In this document: in pieces, positions 11,352-23,021 of the stretch
How the letters are laid out: every line of letters starts with the position of its first letter
Numbering within the stretch: the first letter of the stretch is position 1
Source of the DNA: Tetracladium setigerum
Lineage: Eukaryota > Ascomycota > Leotiomycetes > Helotiales
Reading direction: 5' to 3'
Assembly (NCBI GenBank): GCA_031472005.1
Contig: PZJY01000007.1
Coordinates: 124,001-188,000, forward strand
Length of the DNA: 64,000 nt
Translations under genes and position numbers: made by a program
The notes under the pieces: model-generated
What the model was told of the DNA's origin: nothing
The model's database searches: none
The model's input: only the letters and a program-made list of their open reading frames with translations

Positions 11352-13102
11352 ATGTTCTTTCGGAAGATGTTACGTCCAAACTCTGACCCTCCTCGCTTAG
11401 AGCGACTCGGATCATCATGGCAGCTCTGGGTAGCAGGCAAACCCTTTCTGATACTGGGTGCAGAGCTGCAAAACTCGTCAATGAGCTCTGCAAGATATAT
11501 GGATGGCATTTGGCAAAACTTGCTTGACATGGGAATCAATACTGTCCTCGGGCCTGTCGCTTGGGAAGATATCGAGCCTCAGGAAGGGAAGTTTGACTTC
11601 CGTGAGCTCGAAGCGATCATGGCAAGTGCAAAAGCCAACGGATTGCGCCTGATTCTCCTTTGGTTTGGGTCATTCAAAAATGGTATACTACTCCTTATAA
11701 ACTGGCGTAGGTCTGATCCTGACAAGAGACAGGTATGTCCACATACACGCCGGCCTGGGTCAAAAAAGACGCCAAACGGTTCCCAAGGATGCGTCTCCAG
11801 AAGGCGGACGGGAAAACCGTGGACTCTGGAGTGCTGTCAATATTCCATTCACAGTGTGTGGAAGCTGACCTGAGAGCATTTGCAAAGTTGATGTTGCATT
11901 TGAAAGCAGTTGACAAAGATCATACTGTGATCATGGTTCAAGTCGAGAACGAGGTCGGACTTTTAGGCGATTCTCGAGATCGCAGCAGCGTCGCCAATGG
12001 CCTCTTCAACTCAGCAGTTCCAAAAGAACTCGTCAGATTTATCGCCGAGGACTGGGAGAGCTTGACACCGGAGCTCCAGAATAATTTCCCAGGTTTCCTC
12101 AAGTCTGTTCAGATTCATGCATCAAGTTCAGACACGCCATCCTGGGGAGAGCTTTTTGGGCATTCAGAAGCCACCGACGAGCTCTTTATGGCATATCACT
12201 ATGCTTTATATCTAGAAAAGATAGCAGCGGCGGGGAAAGAGACTTACCATCTTCCTCTGTTCACGAATGTATGGCAGAAAAAACCATGCACCGATGCCGT
12301 GGCCGGAGGCGGAGGAACTCCAGGAGTTTATCCTTCAGGAGGAGGGGTGCCCGAGACCTTGGATATCTGGCAGAAGTTTGCCCCATCTCTTGACTGCATT
12401 GTGCCAGATATCTATTTAAATGATTACTCGGCTACGTTGGCAAAATACAGGCATCGTGGTCAACCACTGCTAATCCCAGAGCAGCGGCGAGATGAGTATG
12501 GCGCCCGGAGAATCTGGGAGGCTTTTGGCACTTATCAGGCACTTGCAGCTTGTCCTTTTGGCATTGATACCGTGAAAGCCTCCGAATCTCCTTACACAAA
12601 ACACAACAAATTACTGGATTCGGTATCATATTTTGTCCTGAAAGCACAGCGTGATCCTAGTTCGATGGTTGGCTTTTTCTTCGATGCACTGGAAGCGGAC
12701 GGGAGCGACTCGACGCCTCAGCGAGTGGTAAGGATGGGAAACTATGAGCTGCGAATAAGTCGAGCATTTGTTTTTGGGAAGCCAGGCCCCGGTGCTGGCA
12801 TAGTCTTCCAGCTAGAACCCGAGCGATTTCTGCTGGTTGGGTGGGGCTTCAAAGTGGAATTTAAAGCCACCTCACCCAGGTCTACTTTCGCAGGCATATT
12901 ACGATTTGATGAAAAGAGCGTGGTTGACAAAGTAACTGGGACATTGCGTACTGAGCGGAGGCTGAATGGCGATGAGACACGGAGTGGAGCTTGGGCTAAT
13001 ATGCCAAATGAGAAGCCAGACCCTGGAGAAATTCCTATTCCTATCACGATACCTGCTCGAACTATGATTGCAGAGGTTACGGTATATTCTTTGGAAGGCT
13101 AG
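11352..13102 (+). CDS. Beta-galactosidase-like glycosidase (GH42-like TIM barrel plus DUF5597)
   Basis: Exons 11352-11682 and 11733-13102 give 566 residues. The intron has donor GTATAC and acceptor ACAG and joins ...SFKNG to MSTYTPAWVK. The TIM-barrel part shows the acid/base Glu in VQVENEVG (about residue 184) and the probable nucleophile in LLIPEQRRDEYG (about residue 360). The C-terminal beta-rich part corresponds to DUF5597 of bacterial-type GH35 enzymes. There is no signal peptide, so it is cytosolic and would act on imported galactosides. An in-frame Met at 11367 is an alternative start. It differs from the large secreted GH35 enzymes usual in fungi. Location next to a regulator and a permease suits an inducible galactoside pathway. 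Confidence 0.85.
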
Positions 13103-13309
13103 ATTATTCAACTTTCCTGCGGTAGTGGGAAAATCATTTTAAATGACCGTCCTTCCCTTGTTCATCTCTACCGACACACAGTCGTTGAAATAAGGCAGTG
13201 ATCACAAGTGATCATCACAATACCTCAATTCCTGGAGACACGTAGAAGGTACGGTGTGCGGGGTATTACGAAAGTTTAGATGCTGCCCACAGCCAAAAGT
13301 GCAGAGTTC

Positions 13310-14260
13310 CTAATTGAAAGAGGGTAAAATCACATAATCCCATGAACTACTGCTCTCTCCCTGCGGCTCATCCCAAACCTCCATCTCCGGCACCTCCCAC
13401 TCTCCAAGCTCCCTATACCAATCACTCTTCCAAAGCGCCAACACATCCCCCATCTCGCGCACGCCAGTCACCCCATCTCCCATCGACGAAAACATCATGG
13501 CGTTATTCACAGTCACCTCCTGATCCGGCAGCACGGAATACAATTTCTTCGTTGCGGACAGCAGGGAGAAGAGCCGGCCGAGCGTGTAGACGATGGGGAT
13601 GTTGTAGTAGTCGCGATTGCCGTAGGTTGCGTTGGAGCCGGCGCGGTAATATGGTGATATGCGCGGGAAGTGCCAGGAGATACCTTCGTTAATGGCGTCG
13701 TAGGCTTCTAGTAGGTCGAAGGAGAAGTGGGACATGGGCAAGGCGAGGGTTTGGATCGAGGTGAAGAATGAGGGGAGGTGGACTTTGAGGGCTGTGGCGG
13801 TTGGTGAGATGGTGTCAGCGAGGTGTTCATGAACGGCGGTTGTGGGGGGGAGGGTGATATCGTGTGAGTCTGGGATGAGGGATTGGAATGTTGGGATGAG
13901 CTCGGAGTCGAGGAAGAGGCCGTTGGCTATGAAGATTGTGGTTCTGGAGGGGTTGTAGAGGACTCCTGGGGAGAGGTTGTGTGTGAGGGAGAAGGTCTTG
14001 ATGTAGAGGTCGCGTGATTCGGTGCAGAGGGTGAGGAAGGTGGTGCTGAAGAAGTGTTCGGGGGAGGTGGTGAGCTGGGGGTAGATGTCGGTGCAGATTG
14101 CGAATGTGTATGTCATACGTGGAATCGTGTTGCCGTGTTGAACGACGGAGGATGTTGCTGAGACTCGTAGAATTGGAGATTTAGATGCTGGTGGGAATGA
14201 GAGGAGCCAGATATTATGACGGATTTCGTAGGGGAGGATGGGGAATATTGTGAGGGGCAT
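13310..14260 (-). CDS. 2EXR-domain protein
   Basis: A single-exon frame of 316 residues. The N-terminal MPLTIFPILPYEIRHNIW matches the 2EXR domain (F-P-x-L-P-x-E-I-R-x-x-I-W), a fungal F-box-like motif found in large families of unknown function. The rest has no recognisable domain. It is convergent with the beta-galactosidase (207 bp between stops). It is one of several 2EXR genes in this window. Confidence 0.8.
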   Translation of the reverse strand: MPLTIFPILPYEIRHNIWLLSFPPASKSPILRVSATSSVVQHGNTIPRMTYTFAICTDIYPQLTTSPEHFFSTTFLTLCTESRDLYIKTFSLTHNLSPGVLYNPSRTTIFIANGLFLDSELIPTFQSLIPDSHDITLPPTTAVHEHLADTISPTATALKVHLPSFFTSIQTLALPMSHFSFDLLEAYDAINEGISWHFPRISPYYRAGSNATYGNRDYYNIPIVYTLGRLFSLLSATKKLYSVLPDQEVTVNNAMMFSSMGDGVTGVREMGDVLALWKSDWYRELGEWEVPEMEVWDEPQGESSSSWDYVILPSFN

Positions 14261-15089
14261 GGAGGAGCCGTCAGGAGATGAGGGAGTCTTATTTTGACTA
14301 TTAAAAAGAGTGAGTAATGTGCTAGTCTTCTAATAGAACTGAGCCTTACGATATAGACACTGTGTGAGCCTCCATGGGAAGGGATTCCTTGAACATGATG
14401 GGAGACGGTCAGAATGCGGTACTTTGTTAATCAAGGAGTGCTACGGTTAAATTCCTTCAGCCCTATAGCTTAATATCTAACATGAATCTATAATTCGCAT
14501 CAGAGTTTAATTATGGACTTGCTTGGTATAGAATGGAGAAGCAATTCTTCGTGTTGCGGTTGATGAGTTGGAAGTCTTGGAGGAGGCGAGGTTGATGCCT
14601 GTCCCAGCACGTGACTGAACCGCCGGGTGAGCAGGAACCTCTCCTCACTCCTTACCAAATGACTGTTCGTGGAATCGAATGTTATTTTGAAGAGGAGGAA
14701 TGGATTTGTTTCAAAGTAAGTATCTGACAGGATGACTCTAAGAATTCCTCTTTGCTGATTGGTATAATTTTGGGATGGTGAGTCGTACACTGTTGCCTGA
14801 TCCTGCAGGCAGTGGTACTTAAACTGCGAAGAACGATCGGAGAATTAATCTTTGAGATGGATAACTCTATGGAATAGATTTCTCTCCAAGTTACCTAGAA
14901 TTCTAAGTGTGGGTAGCTGCAATTCAAAAGACAATTACTGTCCTTTTGCAAACAGACAAAGTTCCGTGGTCGTCTATCCCTTGACCGCCCAAAAGCGCCA
15001 AGATTGCACATTATCTGGTATCTTTCATGTCCTTCTCCAACATTTGAGACCCCAGAGCGGAACAAGATTGATACTGTAAATCGTCATAC
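14261..15089. other. Intergenic between divergent 2EXR genes
   Basis: No gene is seen; the region serves as promoter for both flanking 2EXR genes. Confidence 0.5.
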
Positions 15090-16195
15090 ATGTCTGCAAT
15101 GGACCTTTTTCTCAGCTCTGGTTTTGATAACTTAAGCCTCCGGCCCGAGGCCAGTTCAACGACCCCTGAGAATCACACAGAGTTTACACTCTTCCCCAAC
15201 CTCCCCATCGTACGTTTTAACTTCTTTGCCGTCCTCAAGCTGACTATAGTAACTCTGCGTAGTTGCTACTACTCTTCCCCGGAAAATACCCCTTCTGCAC
15301 ATCTAACTCAAAATTCAAATTCCCCTTCACCTTTTCCCCAAAAAGATAGAAAAAGCTAATGCTAAAGATCTTTTTTAAAATTTCAGGAGCTACGCCTCAA
15401 AATCATCGGCCACGCCCTACCCGCCTACCAAACTCTGGTAGTAACGGCACTCATCCCCGTAGCCGACCCGGATTTCGGTCTCTACGTCACATTCAAAATC
15501 GTCCCTCCAAAGATCAAAGCCTCGCCCTTCCAATTCGGCGGAGGTGAAACCCTCCGACCCACAAGATGGTACGTTGAAAGTCGAGGCCTGCACCTCTTGC
15601 GCGTCAACCACGAATTTCGAAGTCACTATCTCGAGAAATTCCCATGTTCGATCCCTTCGGCTGATCTGGCTGTCGATCCTGTGCGTCAGTTGAGAGGGCG
15701 AATTCGCTTTTCGGTTGAAGAGAGCTTTCAGATTCGCAATTTCACGGCGCTGGCGACGGATCGGGAGGTGAAGCTGGCTCGGTTTGAGGGGTGGAAACTT
15801 CCCAGGTTTTTTGGTCAGATGGAGGTGTTAATTATACATATTGATTCGCCGTTGGAATGGTCGGTGGAGTTGTTGAAGATGTTCACGGCGTTGAGGGTGG
15901 TGAAGATGAAGCTGTGGATGCATTGGGGTGAGGGTGCCAGTGAGGTTACAAGGCAACAGACGCAGCTCATGTTCCGGACAAAAAGTGAGTAATTTTGTCA
16001 TTAAAATTGTGGTGCTTTTGATTGCTTTCCCGGAAGTTTTGGGTAATTGTTTGGTTTAGATGCTAACTAAATACTTTGTCGTGAAATGTAGTGGTCGATA
16101 TGGAGAGTCAACTGAGAAGCTGGAAAGAAGAAAATGAAAATGACTTCATGATGCCAAAATTTGAGTTCCTTGAATGGGATGCCAATGATTCGTAA
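15090..16195 (+). CDS. 2EXR-domain protein
   Basis: Exons 15090-15209, 15387-15984 and 16092-16195 give 273 residues. The first intron splits the 2EXR motif: FTLFPNLPI joins ELRLKIIGHALPAYQ. The second intron starts with GTGAGT. The protein continues with RGLHLLRVNHEFRSHYLEKF, a typical continuation of 2EXR proteins, and ends acidic (WKEENENDF...). Function is unknown; the motif is F-box-like and could mediate protein contacts. It shares a divergent promoter with the 2EXR gene on its left. Confidence 0.8.
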
Positions 16196-18424
16196 TCACA
16201 GTATATCTGTCTCTAGCGTGATAAGAGCATCTGGATGCGACATGGCCGGATGGACGACGACGACGAGGATTTGGAAACAGCTTACGGCGAGATGAGTGGG
16301 GCATTGAAAATTGGAATGAAAGGGCTACTAGATATATAGAAGTAGAATTGATGGCATTATTGCAAGCACGTTTTTTGAGAAGAATTATGGTATAATCATA
16401 TACCAAGACCTAAAGCCATTCCTGGCATACAAAAACGTGATACTTCTACAATCCTTCTTCTGCTTGGCATCTAGCAAAACTCGGTAAACCCCAACCACAT
16501 TCATTATTGGAAGCGAGTCACAAAGTCTTAACAAAAACTCTCCAGTCGAGGTTCGCGATTCGTGATTTGTCTGGATATCAATGTATTTATTTAACCAGTT
16601 CTCTCTTTTCCTGACTTCGCACGAGAAGTTGGTGCAGCTATGTATCGCGTGCTTCTGAAGATAAGAGTATTGGTGGCTTGGATGGCGCAGATATTGGAAG
16701 CTGACGGCGGGTACGGAAGCAGGTACGAAGTATCCAGCGAGAGAAGTGGAAATTTTATTAACGTTGACGCCAGTGAAGTAATTGAAATTGTACTTGGTCC
16801 TGGTCTTTGTGGAGTTTGATGAGACGTTGAAAGTTACCTTTTTTTTTTCGTCGGTTTCCTAGTGTTGAAGTTCTTCTGTGGTATTTCATTGTTTCAAGCA
16901 ACAACAGAAAAAGGCCAAGAAACGATAGCTGAGAAGAACAGGAATGCTGGCCATTCTTTTCGAGTTCCATTCCACAATAGGTAATAAGAGATAAATCAAA
17001 AGAAAACATTGCCGCTGCTGACTTTCTTATTGGCACCTTTCAATATATTTTCATCGACATATTCCTCATCGCTCGAGGTTGGAATGCCACGGGGAAACAC
17101 TGTGAGAATGAAATTTGCAGAGACGGATCAAAAGCCGCCTAATGTGAGAACGGGGAATCTAGTAGATAGCTCTAGTTGGATCAGAGAACATGCTAAATAC
17201 GTAAGCACGACGTGAAGTGAAGAAAAAAAAAAGTGGTGAACAGGCTACCAAGAGAGAGGGCTAGACCTGTGATACCGTGGAAATAATAAATGTGAACGGA
17301 TCTCTAGTGCACTGACGCGACTTGACTTCTGAAGCTAGGAAAGGAGATGGAAGGGAAAAGGGAAAAGGGAGCGAGAATGGATGGATGGGCTGATGTCAAT
17401 ACAGCAATGCATTATTATTATTTGTTACCTTTACGAACACCATCATCCCATGATCGATGAGTGTGTTTGTATGTATGTGTGTGTGTGTGTGTGTTCTTGC
17501 TTGTGAGTTCCAAGATCTCACCGCATTCATGCTGATTAATTTTCGATGTTTGATGATAGCAGAGGGAGAAGTTCTGTTCTCGTCCCAAGGAAAGGAAGTA
17601 ATAATAAGAACGCCATGAATGGACGCTAAAAATAAAACCCTACAGCCCCTAATAAATTGCCGAGTTGCGATTGCCTTGTAGCCAGTGGTGGTTGGCGCCC
17701 GCAATTACGCACCCCACCCCTAATCTTGTTTTGCTGCGTGTTTGATGCCCGAGGAACGCCGCCAAGTCAGAACTTGCACTCTCTCGACCAAGTGTGATGC
17801 AGGGGACGACACCTCCAAGAGGCTAGAGGCAAGGGAAGGAAGGTTGAGGGAAGGGAAAGTCGCCTTGCCCACCCGCTCCCACAGTAATGCGCCAAATGCG
17901 GCGACTGAGGATTAGGGTCGCAGCGAGATGGTCGGAGGCAGATTGTTCCCTCGCTGGTGGCGTCGACCAGAACTGCATCGGTGGAAAAGGGCAGACCAGA
18001 GGGAAGAGGGCCAGAGATTATTCGCCATGACTTCTTGCGCAAGGCCGCGCCAGAAAGGATCCATCCTGAGCTATGAAAACAACATCAACAACATCTACAA
18101 CAACAACAGGAAGATCAACTGTGTTTCTTTTCGAATCTTTTGCTACTGTCGCCGAGAATATACCCCCCAGCTTCCACAATATCCGTTGGGCCAATCCGAG
18201 CAATTCAGCATCTGTTGATATATCATCCAGAGGCAGCCTGTCGGACAACGTCAAAACGCCCTGCACCCCAACTCCTTCTTACCCGCCGTGAGATCTTACC
18301 ACAAATCCCCTATCTGTCAAGAGGATAATTCAAACTACAAAACCCCCCAAACTGCCCTCTTCCCAAGCGGTATTTCCAAATAGAGTCTGTACCATCGTAT
18401 CTGCCTGGGACGGGGCGCACGAGA
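16196..18424. other. Long intergenic region, no gene recognised
   Basis: About 2.2 kb without a credible coding region on either strand; short open frames lack conserved motifs. It contains a TG microsatellite (17476-17494) and probably a long 5' UTR for the F-box gene, since 17.7-18.4 kb is GC-richer than the rest. Confidence 0.5.
17476..17494. repeat. (TG)n microsatellite
   Basis: Nineteen bases of alternating TG in non-coding DNA. Confidence 0.9.
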
Positions 18425-20810
18425 ATGAGCTCTCTGCGAGCTGCTCCTCGGCCGGGCTCCCCTTCCAGTACTGCCAGTATCCGCTCAAGCTTCGAATCTC
18501 GCACGAAGAGTCCTCTGAGCATCAGCTCGTCCATAGACCATGACACCGACCGGTCAGGCGACGACACATCGTCCTTGAACAGCTACAATGGCAAGCCAGA
18601 CTTTGCGCCAACCAGGAGACCGCCTAAATCTCATGTAGGTACTGGACAGTAGTTGTTGTCTGAACTGCTTGTCTCGGCCCTGGCTAAATGCTGACATCCG
18701 ACTACAGTGGCAACAAAAGGCTCCGGAAATTCCTATGAAGGAACGGTATGGCATGGGAGGCGCTGGCCGGCAGCAGATACCCAGCACGCAGGCAATAAAT
18801 TCCATAATACAGCAGAGGAGGACCGGAGTACAGACACAGACCCAGACGTTCAAACACAAACTTGCACCACCGCCAGGGGAGGGGTTTCGTAAATTGCCAG
18901 AGGAAGTACTGCTGGTCATCTTGATCGAGTTGAAGAAATCCCATATTGGACCTGGAACCCGGAGTTGCGCAACATGCTGGATGAGAGAAGCTTTGGACGT
19001 AGGCCTGAGTTGTAAAAAGTGGTGGAGTGCTGCGAGACGTGTCTTGTACGAGGAGATCCAGCTGGTTGGGATTGATTCGCTTGTCCACATTAAGAAGAAG
19101 TACGAGGAGGTCCAGCTGGTTGGCATGGATTCGCTTGTTCACACCAAGAAGAAGCACAAAATGAAATACGGAACAAGGCTGTCACTTTTGCGCCGAACGT
19201 TACTAGCCCGGCCAGACTATGCCCAATACGTCAAGTCCTTGAAGGTCCCCTCGATGCCAGAAATTGCCAAAACGAAAGAGGAACAAGATGCGTACCTTGA
19301 TTTGGTCGCCTCGGTTATTATGGCCTGTCCAAATCTGGAGAAGCTACCTGGATTCTACCCTACATATAACCACGAAATATCTCGTTTTGTGCATGCACTT
19401 TCATCAAGGCCTAAATTGCAGGAGATGGTGTGGATAATAAATCCAAGTCGCTTTCAGAGACAGCATCGTTACAAAGTATCCGAAGACGCAAGCCAACTTG
19501 CTCAAGTTGTCTCGCTACCAGGCCCTTTGCTCCCTCAGCAATCTGTCGACTTTCTGACCATTCACTCGAATTGGTTGAGCCTTCGAACCTTGTTTCTGAA
19601 TTGTAATCCTGCTGGCACATTAGACACACTTCTGTTCGACGATGTATTTGCCTCCTTGCCAAGACTCGAGAATCTTCACGTCTCCAACTTCCCAGCCAAT
19701 TCTTTCCAAGATTCAACACTTCTCTCGCTGCCCCCTCTGAAGTCTCTTCGATTGGATCGTCTCAATGGGGTTACTTGCGACGGGCTTTCTGCATTTGCTT
19801 CTTCCAGACAGAGAAGCAGCTTGAAGTCGCTTGCGCTTATCCAGATACCCCTACTGTCATTGTCAGCCATGGCACGGATTCTTTCGAATTTCAGATCTCT
19901 CACCAGTTTTACCATTTCCCAAGCCCCTGCGCCGTCACTTGCTCCAGGAGAAGTGATTTTTCTTCATCCGTACCTAGCTTCCGCCTCTCTACAGAAACTA
20001 CACTGGGAGTTTACTAATGCGGACCGTGATGCTGCAACTGGTATCATGTCAAAGTCCATAGCATTTGGAGGCTTCCCCTCCCTGAGAAGCATTCGAGCAC
20101 CAACCGACTTTGAAGGACTGCTGCAAATGCATTGTCAGCCGAGGAGTAGAATTGAGCTGGCATCTGACAAGTACCGAAACTTGAAAACCCCTAGCCACAC
20201 TCGACTCCCGCATTCCCAAAGCTCTGCGAGCCTTCCTTCGCCCACCAAATCAAGTTTTGAGCCTTCGGTTATGCCATCACCAACTCGCTCAACCTTTTCC
20301 CTTGGCCACGGCTCGAACAATTCAGTGAGCTCGTCGATTATGAGGTTTCCCACAGGTCCTGGTCTCTCCCAACCCACTGACTATTTTTCATATGATCCTG
20401 ATGACACCGAATACAAGGGACTGAGCCTTTCCACGGCTCGTCGCATGGCCCAGCAACGAATCGACGCAGCCACAACCAAACCCCAATTCCACATTGTTGT
20501 CTGGGACGAAGCGGGCCAATTCGTCGAACGCTTCGAAGTAGGGGCCTTCATTGGAGTAGTGAGCAGTAAAATTAATTACACGCTGAAGCCGGATGTAGAT
20601 GGTATGGATGAAGCTGTTGTTCAATTCGAAGGTGTTGGAGGTTTGCTGGACGGCGGCGAAGAAACGAGTGCCCAAGAAGGATGCACTGGTGCTTGGTGTT
20701 TGGATTATGATCCTCGGAAGAGCAATAGGGCCCCCAGCAAGAAGAAAGATGTGTGGTGGCATACTGAGCGTGGGAGATGGAAGGAGTTGCCGCTGGAGAA
20801 GTTTTTCTAA
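18425..20810 (+). CDS. F-box protein, 770 residues
   Basis: Exons 18425-18634 and 18708-20810; the intron has donor GTAGGT, branch GCTGAC and acceptor CTACAG. The N-terminus is Ser/Pro/Arg-rich and disordered. The F-box begins at FRKLPEEVLLVILIEL (about residue 130) and continues through LSCKKWWSAARRVLYEEI. A leucine-rich middle (SLRTLFLNCNPAG, LPRLENLHVSNF, LPPLKSLRLDRL) is LRR-like and would bind substrates of an SCF ubiquitin ligase. A Ser-rich segment and a conserved-looking C-terminus (FHIVVWDEAGQFVERFEVG, then DVWWHTERGRWKELPLEKFF) follow. Directly after the F-box an 18-residue unit is tandemly duplicated (19047-19154). The target is unknown. Confidence 0.85.
19047..19154 (+). repeat. 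In-frame 2 x 54-nt tandem duplication inside the F-box gene
   Basis: Copies 19047-19100 and 19101-19154 begin with TACGAGGAG and differ at about six positions. They encode YEEIQLVGIDSLVHIKKK and YEEVQLVGMDSLVHTKKK. Confidence 0.9.
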
Positions 20811-21554
20811 ACGACGCTCTTCTAGATCGAGGCACCTGGAAACTCGTCAGCAGCGAAACTGATACTGGAAGGGTTTGCTTTGATCTTTATGGTAGAGGGG
20901 AAGTCACTCAAGAGTACCAGCGCGTCAAAGGAGGACGAAGGAACGCATAATACGCAAGTGTGCAGCAAGTGGCTGTTGATCAATGCCTTTGACGAGAGAT
21001 GATTGTTAAGATGCCTACGGAGTTTGTGTGGAAAAGCAGGAGCGTTTCTTTTATGTGATCATGATTCACTTTGTACAATATAGAGAGAGAGAGAGAGGAG
21101 GACCTTGATACCCATTGTTTTTGTTGTGTTGTTTGTACAGTACCCTCCTCTTCACTCGGTTAGCCGAAAGTAGTTTAGCGTATATTTACATTGCTCTGTT
21201 CACTTCCGATGCGCTCCCCTTCAACTTCCCTCCTCACCTCCTTCTCTCGGATACCCTCAACAACTCTACAACACTCTTCCTCTCACCCACCTTCTTCCGT
21301 CTTCCCCAAAGTCTACTACGCCTGTCTTTCCAATCCTCTCTAAGCGATCATCACCGGCCTTCAAGCCTCCAATCCCTTTGTTTACATCACCTCCGTCGCG
21401 CGGTGATCGATCTCTGTACAATAAAATCACATCGTAAGTGTATCCTCGAGTCGATCTTGAGTCTGTCAAGTGTCTTACTCATGCTCGGACGAGATCAGCG
21501 GCTAACTACTTGTCTCGCAGAAGATCCCATCTGTTCTACTACACGTCTGACAAG
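20811..21554. other. Intergenic with 5' UTR intron of membrane-protein gene
   Basis: A (GA)n run lies at 21082-21097. A probable 87-nt 5' UTR intron lies at 21434-21520 (donor GTAAGT, branch GCTAAC, acceptor CTCGCAG), shortly before the ATG at 21555. No other gene is seen. Confidence 0.55.
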
Positions 21555-23021
21555 ATGGCTATCTGCGACTTCTTCCCATTCTGCTCCCACCGAACTGCTG
21601 CAGCTCCTGGTCCAGCTCCCCCTCTTGACCCAGAGCTTGAGCTTCACGGCATTGAGCCTGATCCTGAATTCAGCGCCGCCGTTGGTACCAATCCCCCTAT
21701 CCGGGTTCAGGGCGACCATGACGAAGTGCTCTTGGTTTACTCTTCCACTGAGAAGGTCCTCCCGATCTACCGGATCAACCAGAAGATTAACAATCTGTCC
21801 AAGACATGCCACAGAATTATGAATCGATTCTTCTACCTCCTCAGTATCTTAATTGTCGTTGCTTTCTTCGCGATGATTTTCTCGATCTGCCTCAGCGCTG
21901 ATATTCGCAAGCTCGATGAACGTCTTGATGTCATTGATGGTCGCAACGCAACCGAGGTCGCTGGTGTCCACGCTCGTGCTCTCACTCTCACTGTCAGTGG
22001 TTCTACCCACGATGCAGTCAACTTGGTCAACTGGGGTGAGCAATACGAGAAGCGAACCGCCCAGCACCACGCCTTCATGGACATCCACGTTCCTGCTTTC
22101 CTCGAGGAGATCACAAACATCACCACTACCTTCGCCGAGGCAGCTGGAATCACCGCTTACGACCTCGCCGATATCCAATCCGCTCTCAAGAACGCCACCG
22201 ACTTCTCCGAGCAAATCAGCGCCCTTCAATCTCACCTTCGTGAGCTTGCCGCCGTTCTTGAGAACGTCGCTACCCACCCTGATGGCTTGCCTGAGCTCGC
22301 TCAATCTCTCGTTGACCATTTCATGGCTATCAACAGTGAGTTGGACAACTACCAATCCTTCTTGACTGATCTCAATGCCATCGTCACCGATTTCAAGGAG
22401 AATCACCCTGCCTTCGGCAACCTCGTTGTGATCAAGCAAAATGAGAATGATATTGGCTCTGAGGCTTTGGATGTTCGCACCTTGAAGCTCGCCAATGCCA
22501 CTGCTGTTTCAGTGGGTGGTCCACTTCCTTCCATGGATGATATTCAGGAGGCTTTGGTTAATGGTAAGTTCACTCACCCATCCTTCCACATCTTCCACAT
22601 CTTCCACATGTCCTTCAACCACAACCAACTAACCTTTGTCCCCCTCCCTCTTCCAGCCGCATTCCTCAAACACAGCGATACCCTCACCCACCCACCCCAC
22701 CCCGAAATTGGCTCCCAACCAGGAACATTCAATCTCACCATCGGCGTCAACCTCTCCCCAGCCCTCCCATCCAAGCTCTTCGTCTGCGACACAGGCTACT
22801 TCTTCCTCTGGCTCCCCGACTCCTCCTTCTTCCTCGCCCACGACACACTCTGCACCACCTTCTCCTACAAGGAGGCTGAGGCTCAAGGCTTCGAAGTCGC
22901 CGACAAGGGATGGAAGTGGTTCGATACCAAGCATAAGGCTGTGGGTACGAGTGGTGCCGAGTTCACCTTTGGTGAGCGAAACGTTCAGAAAGTTCTTTGG
23001 GAGTATCCTGATGGAATTTGA
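21555..23021 (+). CDS. Uncharacterised single-pass membrane protein, 457 residues
   Basis: Exons 21555-22563 and 22657-23021. The start MAICDFFPFCSH was chosen because it follows a spliced-looking 5' UTR; upstream in-frame codons lie across that UTR intron. The protein has a Pro-rich cytosolic N-terminus, one strong membrane segment (FFYLLSILIVVAFFAMIFSI, about residues 95-114), then a long polar region with repeated helical heptads and several N-glycosylation sequons (NAT, NIT). The 93-nt intron has no stop and is a multiple of three, so it can be misread as coding. I do not recognise a family. Topology suggests an anchored protein with a large extracytosolic domain. Confidence 0.8.
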   Translation: MAICDFFPFCSHRTAAAPGPAPPLDPELELHGIEPDPEFSAAVGTNPPIRVQGDHDEVLLVYSSTEKVLPIYRINQKINNLSKTCHRIMNRFFYLLSILIVVAFFAMIFSICLSADIRKLDERLDVIDGRNATEVAGVHARALTLTVSGSTHDAVNLVNWGEQYEKRTAQHHAFMDIHVPAFLEEITNITTTFAEAAGITAYDLADIQSALKNATDFSEQISALQSHLRELAAVLENVATHPDGLPELAQSLVDHFMAINSELDNYQSFLTDLNAIVTDFKENHPAFGNLVVIKQNENDIGSEALDVRTLKLANATAVSVGGPLPSMDDIQEALVNGKFTHPSFHIFHIFHMSFNHNQLTFVPLPLPAAFLKHSDTLTHPPHPEIGSQPGTFNLTIGVNLSPALPSKLFVCDTGYFFLWLPDSSFFLAHDTLCTTFSYKEAEAQGFEVADKGWKWFDTKHKAVGTSGAEFTFGERNVQKVLWEYPDGI

